NCBI GenBank assembly: GCA_036388295.1
Contig: DASVSC010000025.1
Coordinates: 1-12,651 of the forward strand
Direction: 5' to 3'
DNA from: RYN-431 sp036388295
GTDB taxonomy: Bacteria; Planctomycetota; Phycisphaerae; Tepidisphaerales; Tepidisphaeraceae
Length of the DNA: 12,651 bases
Both the position numbers and the translations under genes were made by a program. Below are positions 6,791 to 12,628 of the stretch, one piece after another. Below the pieces are notes generated by a model that saw only the letters and a list, made by a program, of their open reading frames with translations, ran no database searches and was not told where the DNA came from. Within the stretch, counting starts at the first letter, position 1. Every line of letters starts with the position of its first letter.

Positions 6791-7879
6791 ATGACCATGA
6801 CCGAAAACGCCGCCCTCGCCCCGACGCAGAACCTGAACGTGATCGCCACCCGGCCGATCATCACGCCCGCGCAGCTGGAGGCCGCCCTGCCCGCCAGCCC
6901 GGCGGTGAACGGAACGGTCGTGCAGGGGCGGCGGGTCATGCGCGACATCGTCGCCGGCCGCGACCCGCGCCTGCTCGTCGTCGTCGGCCCCTGCAGCGTG
7001 CATGACCCCGAAGCCGCGCTCGAATACGCCCGCAAGCTGGCCGGCCTTCGCTCGCAGGTCGAAGACCAGTTGTTGATCGTGATGCGCGTCTACTTCGAGA
7101 AACCGCGCACCACCGTCGGTTGGAAGGGCCTGATCAACGACCCGCACCTCGACGGCACCTTCGACATGAACCGCGGCCTGGAACTGGCCCGCAAGCTGCT
7201 GCTGGACGTGAACGAACTCGGCCTGCCGTGCGCGACCGAACTGCTCGACCAGATCGTGCCGCAGTACATCGACGACCTGCTCGGCTGGGCCGCCATCGGC
7301 GCCCGGACGACCGAGAGCCAGACGCACCGCCAGATGGCCAGCGGCCTGAGCATGCCCGTCGGCTTCAAGAACTCGACCGACGGCAGCGTGCAGATCGCCA
7401 TCGACGCCATGAAGGCCGCCCGCAGCAGCCACCATTTCCTGGGCATTGACGAAGAAGGCCGCGCCGTCATCGTGCAGACCCGCGGCAACGACGCCGGCCA
7501 CATCATCCTCCGCGGCGGGCAGGGCCGGCCGAATTACTCGCCCGAAAACGTCGCCGACGCCAGCGCGGGCCTCGTCAAAGCGGGCCTGCCGCCGCGCCTG
7601 ATGGTCGACTGCAGCCACGCCAACAGCAGCAAAAAGCACGAGAACCAGGCCGTCGTCTGGCAGAGCATTATCGAGCAGCGCCTCGTCAGTGCCCCGCCGT
7701 CGCCGATCATGGGCGTGATGATCGAAAGCAACCTCCACGACGGCCGCCAGGACATCGGCCCCGAAGGCCCGGGCGCGCTGAAGTACGGCGTGAGCATCAC
7801 CGACGCCTGCATCGGCTGGGAAACTACCGAGCAGCTGCTGATCGAAGGGGCCGAACGCTTGCGAAAACGCTCCGCGTAG
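6791..7879 (+). CDS. aroG: 3-deoxy-7-phosphoheptulonate (DAHP) synthase, class I AroG type
   Basis: The enzyme condenses phosphoenolpyruvate and erythrose 4-phosphate to DAHP, the first step of the shikimate pathway to aromatic amino acids, in the cytosol. The 362-residue product (E. coli AroG is 350) carries VVGPCSVHD (64-72), RVYFEKPRTTVGWKGLINDP (99-118), GARTTESQTHRQMASGLSMPVGFKN, GGQGRPNY and DCSHANSSK (273-281). The four expected metal ligands can be placed: Cys68 (GPCS), His276 (CSHAN), Glu312 (MIESNL) and Asp338 (ITDAC). The PEP-binding Arg/Lys of RVYFEKPR are intact. The start is ATG 6791 or ATG 6797 (TTG 6785 also in frame); no clear Shine-Dalgarno decides. Which amino acid inhibits this isozyme cannot be told here, so the symbol means the AroG/F/H family. 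Its stop codon TAG (7877-7879) lies inside a REP-like palindrome. Confidence 0.96.
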   Translation: MTMTENAALAPTQNLNVIATRPIITPAQLEAALPASPAVNGTVVQGRRVMRDIVAGRDPRLLVVVGPCSVHDPEAALEYARKLAGLRSQVEDQLLIVMRVYFEKPRTTVGWKGLINDPHLDGTFDMNRGLELARKLLLDVNELGLPCATELLDQIVPQYIDDLLGWAAIGARTTESQTHRQMASGLSMPVGFKNSTDGSVQIAIDAMKAARSSHHFLGIDEEGRAVIVQTRGNDAGHIILRGGQGRPNYSPENVADASAGLVKAGLPPRLMVDCSHANSSKKHENQAVVWQSIIEQRLVSAPPSPIMGVMIESNLHDGRQDIGPEGPGALKYGVSITDACIGWETTEQLLIEGAERLRKRSA

Positions 7880-7927
7880 GGCGGGCATTGCCCGCCTTCC
7901 CAGAGCGGCGGGCAGTGCCCGCCCTAC
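7876..7927. repeat. REP-like nested palindrome, copy 2, overlapping the aroG stop codon
   Basis: The same element as at 5715-5769: perfectly complementary 21-bp arms (7876-7896 and 7907-7927; arm begins GTAGGGCGGGCATTGCC) around a 10-nt loop. It differs from copy 1 by one base in the left arm; its right arm is identical, so the left arm pairs through a G:T... position in RNA only where that base falls (C/T at arm position 13). The loops are unrelated in sequence and length (10 versus 13 nt). The TAG in the left arm is the stop codon of the DAHP synthase gene. The hairpin may mark or protect the 3' end of that mRNA, as REP elements are known to do in enterobacteria. Confidence 0.85.
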
Positions 7928-7945
7928 GTTGCCACAGGCTGCGAC

Positions 7946-7987
7946 GTAAGTCGTGAAAATCGTCGCGATTTTGTTTCGCCGACTTAC
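7946..7987. other. Nested hairpin downstream of aroG (possible terminator)
   Basis: The outer stem is GTAAGTCG (7946-7953) with CGACTTAC (7980-7987), 8 bp and perfect. Inside it an inner stem AAAATCG (7956-7962) pairs with CGATTTT (7966-7972) around TCG. The inner stem has A-tract and T-tract flanks and is followed by GTTT, so it could work as a weak intrinsic terminator for aroG, in either direction. Strength is doubtful because the stem is AT-rich. Confidence 0.4.
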
Positions 7988-8191
7988 ATTCGCGCAGCGC
8001 CGGCCAATGACAGGCCGGGTCAAGACTTGGGCCGAAATCGACCGCGCCGCGGCCGTACAGAGCTTGCCTAGACCGCCAAGCGACTTAGGCCATTCACGCT
8101 TACTCTTGGCCTCCCGCGATCGACCATTCGCCTGCGGCATCAAGGGTTATTTTACAAACCGGCCCCGCCCTGTCGGCCTAAAAATGGTCAC

Positions 8192-8225
8192 TTTCGTAGT
8201 GTGCGGTGAACCGCGTTCTACGAAA
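8192..8225. other. Compound stem-loop in the intergenic region
   Basis: TTTCGTAG (8192-8199) pairs with CTACGAAA (8218-8225). Separated by a symmetric 3+3 internal loop, GCGGT (8203-8207) pairs with ACCGC (8210-8214) across GA. In all, 13 base pairs sit in 34 nt. It is not followed by a T-run on either strand, so it is not an ordinary terminator. Confidence 0.5.
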
Positions 8226-8290
8226 CTGCTGTCAATCGAACGCAACTAATTCGGCTTTCAGCCAAGTGCGTGGTGGTCGATATGTGCCGA

Positions 8291-8314
8291 CAAGGACAAG
8301 ATTACTTGTCCTTG
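8291..8314. other. Perfect 10-bp hairpin with ATTA loop
   Basis: CAAGGACAAG (8291-8300), loop ATTA, then CTTGTCCTTG (8305-8314): a perfect inverted repeat of 24 nt. No T-run follows on either strand. It may be an RNA element or a protein-binding palindrome; the sequence does not say which. Confidence 0.55.
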
Positions 8315-8457
8315 CCACCCGCCACCCGTGGGGCCGTAAATATCGAGGTTTGGCCACACGCACAGCTGCCCGCCGACAATTCGTTGCGTCGGGTGGGCCA
8401 CAACGGTGGTTTCGCTTCGCGCGGCAACGGCGGGCCGTTAACCCTACCCCGATCAAC

Positions 8458-8538
8458 TTAAACTGCTCTGCTGATCCAGATAATGAGCGCCACGATCAAT
8501 AGAATGCCAACGATCGTCCAAATCATGCCAGACTTCAT
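8458..8538 (-). CDS. Candidate small single-pass membrane protein (26 residues)
   Basis: A short open frame from ATG 8538 to TAA 8458 encodes 26 residues: a short Lys-containing start (MKSG), a continuous hydrophobic segment with two Trp (MIWTIVGILLIVALIIWI, 5-22) and a positive SRAV end. This looks like a designed single transmembrane helix rather than chance translation of GC-rich DNA, and the local base composition is less GC-rich than nearby. It resembles in style tiny bacterial membrane proteins beginning MxWTI, but I cannot assign a family. No strong Shine-Dalgarno precedes it; a GAGCCC/GGGCTC hairpin lies just upstream (8553-8569). Confidence 0.5.
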   Translation of the reverse strand: MKSGMIWTIVGILLIVALIIWISRAV

Positions 8539-8552
8539 TTGTTCAACCCATC

Positions 8553-8569
8553 GAGCCCGCTGTGGGCTC
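8553..8569. other. Hairpin upstream of the small membrane ORF
   Basis: GAGCCC (8553-8558) and GGGCTC (8564-8569) form a perfect 6-bp stem with a 5-nt loop, 14 nt upstream of the ATG of the small minus-strand ORF. It could influence translation of that ORF or end an upstream transcript; there is no T-run directly behind it. Confidence 0.4.
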
Positions 8570-8638
8570 AGTTAAGACGTAGCGGCTTCACTTCTCCGGG
8601 CATGATGATATCAAAGTCGGCAGCCGTGTCGATTTTCG

Positions 8639-8662
8639 CCACGTTCGACGCCACGTTCGACG
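8639..8662. repeat. 12-bp perfect tandem duplication
   Basis: CCACGTTCGACG occurs twice in a row (8639-8650 and 8651-8662). The unit is a multiple of three. On the minus strand it lies in a short open frame that ends at a TGA (8570-8568). Beyond these, 8663-8772 shows no gene or clear signal. Confidence 0.75.
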
Positions 8663-8772
8663 AGGGGCCACGCGCCCAGCGGCGAGATTAAGCACCGAAT
8701 CGAATGTGCGTCGCGGGAACTAAGACCGAGATTTAATTTCGTCGGCTGCGGTGATCCTCACGATACAGAAGA

Positions 8773-9615
8773 TCAATCTGCCCACGCCGCCCACGCCGCG
8801 TTCAGGCGGTCGGCGTCCCACGCGTGATCGTGCACCAGCACGCGGTACTCCTGCTCGAGCGGCCTGGCGGCCTCCCATTTCAAAGACTCGTTGAACAGAA
8901 ACGCGGCGTTGAAATAGTGGCCTTGGCCGGTGCCGCCGTACCAGGGCGTGGGGTGGCGCGGGTTGGCCGGGTGGTCGAAGACGGCGATGCCGGCGTGGTG
9001 TCGTGGGCCGCCGTCGATCAGGCCGGTGAGGTCGCACCATTTGCTGACCTTCGGCGTCGGGCGGTCGCTGGTGGTGTTGTCGTCGAACAGCAGGCGGGTA
9101 CTCAGCCAGTTGCGGTTGCCGCGGAAGGTCAGGCCGCCGTAGCCGCCCCACGTGCCGTTGAACGCCGTGCGGTCGAAGGTGACGTCCACACGCGGCGTCA
9201 GGCGGAACGTAAAGTCGAGCGTGTAAGCGTCCTGATCCAACGGGCAATACGTGAACGTGCGGGTTTCGTCGATCACCACCGTTCCATCCGCCTGCGTCCA
9301 TTCAAGTGTTGACGTAACGCGGACGGCGTCGGCGTCGTGGGTCACGTCGGGCGGTGCGGTCGTGCGCTGCGTGTTGTAGGGCGAGTCGTTTTCTTCCCAG
9401 AAGCTCTGGCCGTTGACGAACTTGATGGCGTACCAAAGCCCGCGGTGCCAGACGTGGTCGCTCGGCTCGAAGAGCGTCAGGCAGTGGCCGGCGGGCGTGG
9501 TCAGCGGGTGGAAGAACGGTTTGGGCTTGCCGCCGTAGACGTACGTCCAGAGCGGCAGCCCGGCCCCGGGCCGGCCGAGGCTGAGGGAGGTGCCGAGGGT
9601 GTGGGTCAGGATCAC
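8773..9615 (-). CDS. PmoA-family protein (DUF6807)
   Basis: The product (280 residues from GTG 9615) matches the PmoA/DUF6807 family, common in Planctomycetota and other polysaccharide degraders and often found with sugar-metabolism genes. Its biochemical role is not established, despite the inherited name methane oxygenase PmoA. Family marks seen: PFFHPLTTPAGHCLTLFEPSDHVWHRGLWYA (33-63) with its conserved His residues, VNGQSFW (67-73), GLTFRGN, and the late histidine-containing HPANPRHPTPWY block. There is no signal peptide, so the protein should be cytoplasmic. The GTG start overlaps the stop of the upstream DUF4112 gene in the sequence GTGA, giving a 4-base overlap. The open frame extends further upstream, but that part only shadows the DUF4112 gene in another frame. 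The early residues VILTHTLGTSLSL read as a beta strand start, which fits. Confidence 0.85.
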   Translation of the reverse strand: MILTHTLGTSLSLGRPGAGLPLWTYVYGGKPKPFFHPLTTPAGHCLTLFEPSDHVWHRGLWYAIKFVNGQSFWEENDSPYNTQRTTAPPDVTHDADAVRVTSTLEWTQADGTVVIDETRTFTYCPLDQDAYTLDFTFRLTPRVDVTFDRTAFNGTWGGYGGLTFRGNRNWLSTRLLFDDNTTSDRPTPKVSKWCDLTGLIDGGPRHHAGIAVFDHPANPRHPTPWYGGTGQGHYFNAAFLFNESLKWEAARPLEQEYRVLVHDHAWDADRLNAAWAAWAD

Positions 9616-10004
9616 GGCAGCGATTGTAGCTTCGACGCGGCCTTCTTCAGCAGCGCGACGTTCTTCAGGTTCGCTTTGACGAACACGTCGAGCACGTCGC
9701 CCGCGAGCGGCACGCTGCCGGCCAGGAAATCCAGGCCTAAGTTCGCCAGCATGCGGGCGATGACGATGTTGCCCAACTTGTGCTTGCGGGCGATGTAAAC
9801 GGGATAAAGGCCGATGCAGAACGACACGGCGTCGCCGGCGACCGGCACCAGGCCAATCAGGGCGTCGAATCCGAACGGCACGCCGGCCACCTTGAACTGC
9901 CCGTCCATCCACTTCGCCACCGCTTCCGCCCGGGCCAGGTCGGCACCGAGGTCGCTGGTCAGCGGCAGCACACGCGACACCTTCACGCGGACGGATTCTT
10001 CCAT
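9612..10004 (-). CDS. DUF4112 family small membrane-associated protein
   Basis: The 130-residue product fits DUF4112, a family of unknown function. Two related blocks are visible: FDALIGLVPVAGDAVSFCIGLYPVYIARKHKLG (about 45-77) and LDFLAGSVPLAGDVLDVFVKANLKN (about 90-114). Each has the D..(I/A)G.(V)P..GD core with hydrophobic helices around it, which suggests an internal duplication and membrane association. The start is ATG 10004; no clear Shine-Dalgarno is present. Its TGA stop overlaps the GTG start of the PmoA-family gene, so the two are probably translated together from one mRNA. Why these two families should be coupled is not known. Confidence 0.85.
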   Translation of the reverse strand: MEESVRVKVSRVLPLTSDLGADLARAEAVAKWMDGQFKVAGVPFGFDALIGLVPVAGDAVSFCIGLYPVYIARKHKLGNIVIARMLANLGLDFLAGSVPLAGDVLDVFVKANLKNVALLKKAASKLQSLP

Positions 10005-10220
10005 GGCAGATTATTGCGTGGCTGCGTTGGCGACGGCGTTATGAAATCAAAGAGAGTTGCGACCGACGTGACATGCCACCGAAGGACGTGTAGCACCTCA
10101 CGATGGAATGGTGAGGTCGATGTCCGCTTTCCAGGGCAGCGCAAGCCTTGGTATGAAGCGATCCGTTGTTATGTGGGACGAGCGGCCCGCAAAACGCCCG
10201 CAGAGCCTCACGACAGAGCC
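10005..10220. other. Intergenic region between the lipoprotein and DUF4112 genes
   Basis: No gene is supported. A 7-bp hairpin ACCTCAC (10095-10101) with GTGAGGT (10111-10117) could mark the 3' end of the lipoprotein transcript but has no U-run. No promoter for the DUF4112 gene could be assigned with confidence; the two genes may be co-transcribed. Confidence 0.35.
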
Positions 10221-10227
10221 TCACGAC
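10202..10227. repeat. 13-bp perfect tandem duplication across the lipoprotein stop codon
   Basis: AGAGCCTCACGAC is present twice head to tail (10202-10214 and 10215-10227). The copy at 10215-10227 contains the TGA stop of the lipoprotein gene (10223-10221); the other copy lies just beyond it. It looks like a slippage duplication. Confidence 0.8.
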
Positions 10228-12080
10228 ATCGGCGCTGGCGCGGCCGGCGTGGCTGGCTCGGCGGGCGGCGTGCCTTCGGTCGGAGGCGTCGGGGTCGGCG
10301 TCGGCGTTCCGCCTTCGGCCGGCGGCGTGGCGGGCGGCGTGCCCTCGGCCGGCGGGGTGGCCGGTGTCGTGCCTTCGGCAGGCGGTGTGGCTTCTGCGGG
10401 CGGGGTCGCCGGTGCGACCGGCGCGGTGCCTTCCACGGCGGGCGGCGTCGGAATGCCCAGCGGGCCGGGCAGCGCCGGCAGCGGAACATTGCCGGCCGAC
10501 AGGTCTGCCTTCAGGGCTTCGGCGTCGCTCATCGCCTGCGCGGACTTGGCCCTGGCGTCGGCGTCACCGCCGGCCGCGCGGTGGTCCAGCAACTGCAGTT
10601 GCGTGAAGAGTGTGACCAGACGCGCGGTCTTGGCCGCCGTCTTCAGCTTGTCGGGCGAATCGCCGCTCTCGACATTCGTCAGGCTGGTGCCGGACTCGAC
10701 TAAGAAGTTTTCGGCGTCTTTAAGCAACTGGTCGGCCGCGGATACGTCGATCGACGTCAGCTCGGTCGGCACGGTCAGCCCCGCCCCTTCGATGGCCGTC
10801 TTCGCCTGGTCGATGGCGGATTTGACGTCGCCCAGCAGTAGGCCCTCACTGAGCGATATGCTGCCGAGGTCGCGCTGCACCACGCCGCTGCGGTACAGGT
10901 ACTGCTGCGGGTGGATGATGTCGCGCAGCGACTTGTACGACTGCCCTTCCTTGCCGGGCAGGGAGAACTTCGGCGTCAGGGTCTGGGCGTACTTGCCGGC
11001 TTCGCTGTTGGCGAGTTGGGCGTATTTGTTGGCTTCGTTGAGCTGCCCAAGCACGGCCGAGCGGCTTTGGGCGAGGTCTTCGAGCTGCTTCTTCAAATCG
11101 ACGGCCGCCGACTTGATCGACAGCTTCGATTGCTCGTCCCCTTCGACCGCGACGCCGGCAATGCGCTTCTGGTTCTCCGCGTACCTCTGCTGGCCGCCCC
11201 AGTCGGTTTCCAGAAGCTTGCCCTGCTCTTTGAGCGACGCGATGCCGGTGTCAATGACTTTGGCCTGCGCCTGGTTCAACTCCAGGTCGCTTTTCAGGCG
11301 GTCCAGCTGCACTTGCACGAGGTCGATGTTGATGGCCAGGTCGTCCGCGGCGCGGCGGGATTCGGACGCGTCGGCGAACGCACGCACGGCCTCTTCGCCT
11401 TTAAGTGAGTTGGCGTGGCTCAGCTGCGTGTCGGCGGTGGCCAGCGTGTCCGTGCGCTTTTTGGTCAGTTCCGCCAGCTGCGTCTGCTTTTGTTCGAGCT
11501 CGCCTTCCAGGCGTGTCGCTTCCTGCTTGGCCGCCGCGAGGGTCGGCAGCGACTGGGCGGCACCGACGCCCCAGGTCGTGCTCTGGGCGTTGCCCTGCAT
11601 GGAACTGATGTGCGTCGACAGCTCGGCGATGGCGGCCTTCGGGTCCGCCCCTTTATAGGCGCTGGCGTAAGCGGCGCTGGTGTTGACCTGCTGGGCCAAT
11701 CGGCGCAAGTCCAACAGCGTGCGGCGGACGGCGGCGCCCTGGTCCCGCAGCTTCATAACGGCGGCATGTGCGGCCTGCTGATCGACCGCGGCGGCGGAAC
11801 CGCCGGCGACGGCCTTGAACGGGCCGCTGGAGGCGCTGTCGGCGGCTTCGGTCAGGGCGCTCGTCACCGAGGCCACGCCTGCGTCCGGCGCGAGCGATTC
11901 CAGGCTCGACAGCTTCGACAAAGCCGCTTCGACTTTGCCGACGGTCGCCTTGTCCGACGCACCGACGTCGTCGCAGCCGGCGACGAACACCGCGCCGACC
12001 GCCAGTGACAACACCGTGCGGCGCACGAGGTGATGGAACGCAATCGGACGGACCGACGACTGAAGCGGGAAAAACGTCAA
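10221..12080 (-). CDS. Coiled-coil lipoprotein with Pro/Thr-rich C-terminal tail
   Basis: I do not recognise this 619-residue protein. From TTG 12080, an n-region with RR (20-21) and a hydrophobic segment end in the lipobox VAGC (Cys36), so it should be exported, lipid-modified and membrane-anchored; Asp-Asp follows the Cys. The body (about 40-535) is Ala/Gln/Lys/Glu-rich, with long helical coiled-coil-like stretches, for example around KQEATRLEGELEQKQTQ and LDRLKSDLELNQAQA. The last ~80 residues are a degenerate TPPAEG-type repeat, probably disordered or wall-spanning. The TTG start is chosen because AGGAG (12092-12088) lies 7 nt upstream, and a promoter lies just before that. GTG 12026 would give a shorter, more standard signal peptide but has no such site. 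An upstream TTG (12155) coincides with the -35 box and is rejected. It may help tether or space envelope layers; this is inference only. Confidence 0.85.
   Translation of the reverse strand: MTFFPLQSSVRPIAFHHLVRRTVLSLAVGAVFVAGCDDVGASDKATVGKVEAALSKLSSLESLAPDAGVASVTSALTEAADSASSGPFKAVAGGSAAAVDQQAAHAAVMKLRDQGAAVRRTLLDLRRLAQQVNTSAAYASAYKGADPKAAIAELSTHISSMQGNAQSTTWGVGAAQSLPTLAAAKQEATRLEGELEQKQTQLAELTKKRTDTLATADTQLSHANSLKGEEAVRAFADASESRRAADDLAINIDLVQVQLDRLKSDLELNQAQAKVIDTGIASLKEQGKLLETDWGGQQRYAENQKRIAGVAVEGDEQSKLSIKSAAVDLKKQLEDLAQSRSAVLGQLNEANKYAQLANSEAGKYAQTLTPKFSLPGKEGQSYKSLRDIIHPQQYLYRSGVVQRDLGSISLSEGLLLGDVKSAIDQAKTAIEGAGLTVPTELTSIDVSAADQLLKDAENFLVESGTSLTNVESGDSPDKLKTAAKTARLVTLFTQLQLLDHRAAGGDADARAKSAQAMSDAEALKADLSAGNVPLPALPGPLGIPTPPAVEGTAPVAPATPPAEATPPAEGTTPATPPAEGTPPATPPAEGGTPTPTPTPPTEGTPPAEPATPAAPAPMS
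10261..10452. repeat. Degenerate repeats encoding the TPPAEG tail
   Basis: Imperfect repeats of a GCCTTCGGCNGGCGGNGTGGC-like unit encode, on the minus strand, PPAEGTPPAT-type repeats of the lipoprotein C terminus. Units differ in length and spacing, so the array looks old or fast changing rather than a recent tandem array. Confidence 0.7.
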
Positions 12081-12087
12081 CGCAACT

Positions 12088-12092
12088 CTCCT
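12088..12092 (-). promoter_or_regulatory. Strong ribosome binding site deciding the lipoprotein start
   Basis: AGGAG on the minus strand, 7 nt before TTG 12080. It is the clearest Shine-Dalgarno sequence in the window and is the reason for choosing a TTG start. Confidence 0.65.
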
Positions 12093-12126
12093 GGCCGGGG
12101 CATGCTGATCCGCCTGCAAGGGTTGG

Positions 12127-12155
12127 ATTGTGCCGGTGGCGTTAGAGACTGTCAA
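12127..12155 (-). promoter_or_regulatory. Predicted promoter of the lipoprotein gene
   Basis: On the minus strand, TTGACA (12155-12150), a 17-nt spacer and CACAAT (12132-12127; four of six consensus bases) form a sigma70-type promoter. Initiation near 12120 would give a ~40-nt leader to TTG 12080. The window's rRNA promoter has the same -35 and spacing. Confidence 0.55.
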
Positions 12156-12194
12156 TTGAAACCGGCCGCCACGTCAGAACGGGCGGGTCGGGCC

Positions 12195-12200
12195 TATGAT
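12195..12200 (+). promoter_or_regulatory. Possible -10 box of the small heat-shock gene
   Basis: TATGAT (five of six consensus bases) lies 20 nt before the ATG. There is no good -35 at 16-18 nt. I saw no CIRCE inverted repeat and no clear sigma32-type pair, so heat control is not shown by the sequence. GAGG (12211-12214) is the ribosome binding site, 6 nt before the ATG. Confidence 0.3.
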
Positions 12201-12220
12201 GAACGGACAAGAGGTTTCGC

Positions 12221-12628
12221 ATGACTGTTAAGTTCGCCTCCGAATCGTCTTACGGCAGCATGGGCCGTGCGTTCGGCAACCCGTACCAGAAGAACTACTT
12301 CGGCTTCGCGCCCGCCGACACGTGGACGCCCAACGTCAACTTGTACGAGTCCGACCAGTGCTACCTGGTCTGCGTCGACCTCGCGGGCGTGGAGAAGGAA
12401 AACATCGACGTGATCGTCCACAACCAGCGCCTGAAGCTGACCGGCCAGCGGGCCGCCCCGACGCGGGAGGCGCCCGACCCCTGTTCGACGCGTCTGCGCG
12501 TCCACCTGATGGAAATCGACCACGGCGCATTCAGCCGAGAGGTGGAACTGCCGGCCGACGTCGACCAGAAGCGCATCGCCGCCAGCTTCGAAAACGGTTT
12601 GTTGTGGATCGAATTGCCGAAGAGTTGA
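12221..12628 (+). CDS. Small heat-shock protein, Hsp20/alpha-crystallin family
   Basis: This ATP-independent chaperone (135 residues) should hold unfolding proteins in the cytosol. A short N-terminal arm (1-35, Gly/Phe/Tyr-rich) precedes the alpha-crystallin domain (about 36-134). Family marks are PNVNLYESDQCYLVCVDLAGVEKENIDV (38-65), HGAFSREVELPADVD (101-115, the canonical G.F.R...LP..VD) and ASFENGLLWIELPK (121-134, the A...NGLL.I.LPK strand). The protein ends right after this strand and lacks the C-terminal extension with the IxI motif that most family members use to assemble oligomers. ATG 12221 has GAGG 6 nt upstream. It is divergent from the lipoprotein gene. Confidence 0.94.
   Translation: MTVKFASESSYGSMGRAFGNPYQKNYFGFAPADTWTPNVNLYESDQCYLVCVDLAGVEKENIDVIVHNQRLKLTGQRAAPTREAPDPCSTRLRVHLMEIDHGAFSREVELPADVDQKRIAASFENGLLWIELPKS

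Larger units (their letters stand above)
7988..8457. other. Gene-less, hairpin-rich intergenic stretch
   Basis: No recognisable protein is encoded on either strand; the open frames here give low-complexity or Arg-rich peptides with no family resemblance. Inverted repeats are frequent: CCGGCC (8000-8005) with GGCCGG (8013-8018), GCCTA (8066-8070) with TAGGC (8086-8090), the compound hairpin at 8192-8225, the 10-bp hairpin at 8291-8314, and AACGG/CCGTT (8426-8439). No tRNA, tmRNA, SRP RNA or RNase P RNA hallmarks were found by eye. A structured non-coding RNA is possible but unproven. Confidence 0.5.

Noticed and set aside
6748..7035. Upstream extension of the TrmB-like open frame to 7035
   Set aside because: This part is antisense to the aroG start and encodes Ser/Arg/Thr-rich sequence with no TrmB similarity.
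6404..8143. Minus-strand 579-codon open frame
   Set aside because: It is antisense to the DAHP synthase, which has all metal ligands in place, and then runs into the TrmB-like gene in a wrong frame.
7953..8249. 98-codon plus-strand frame downstream of aroG
   Set aside because: It has no family resemblance, and it starts in a hairpin stem and runs through structured sequence; probably not coding.
9616..9912. Upstream extension of the PmoA-family frame
   Set aside because: It only shadows the DUF4112 gene in another frame; the GTG overlapping its stop codon is the better start.
10261..10452. CRISPR or satellite-like array
   Set aside because: Repeats are irregular, lack unique spacers of constant size and lie in frame in the lipoprotein tail.
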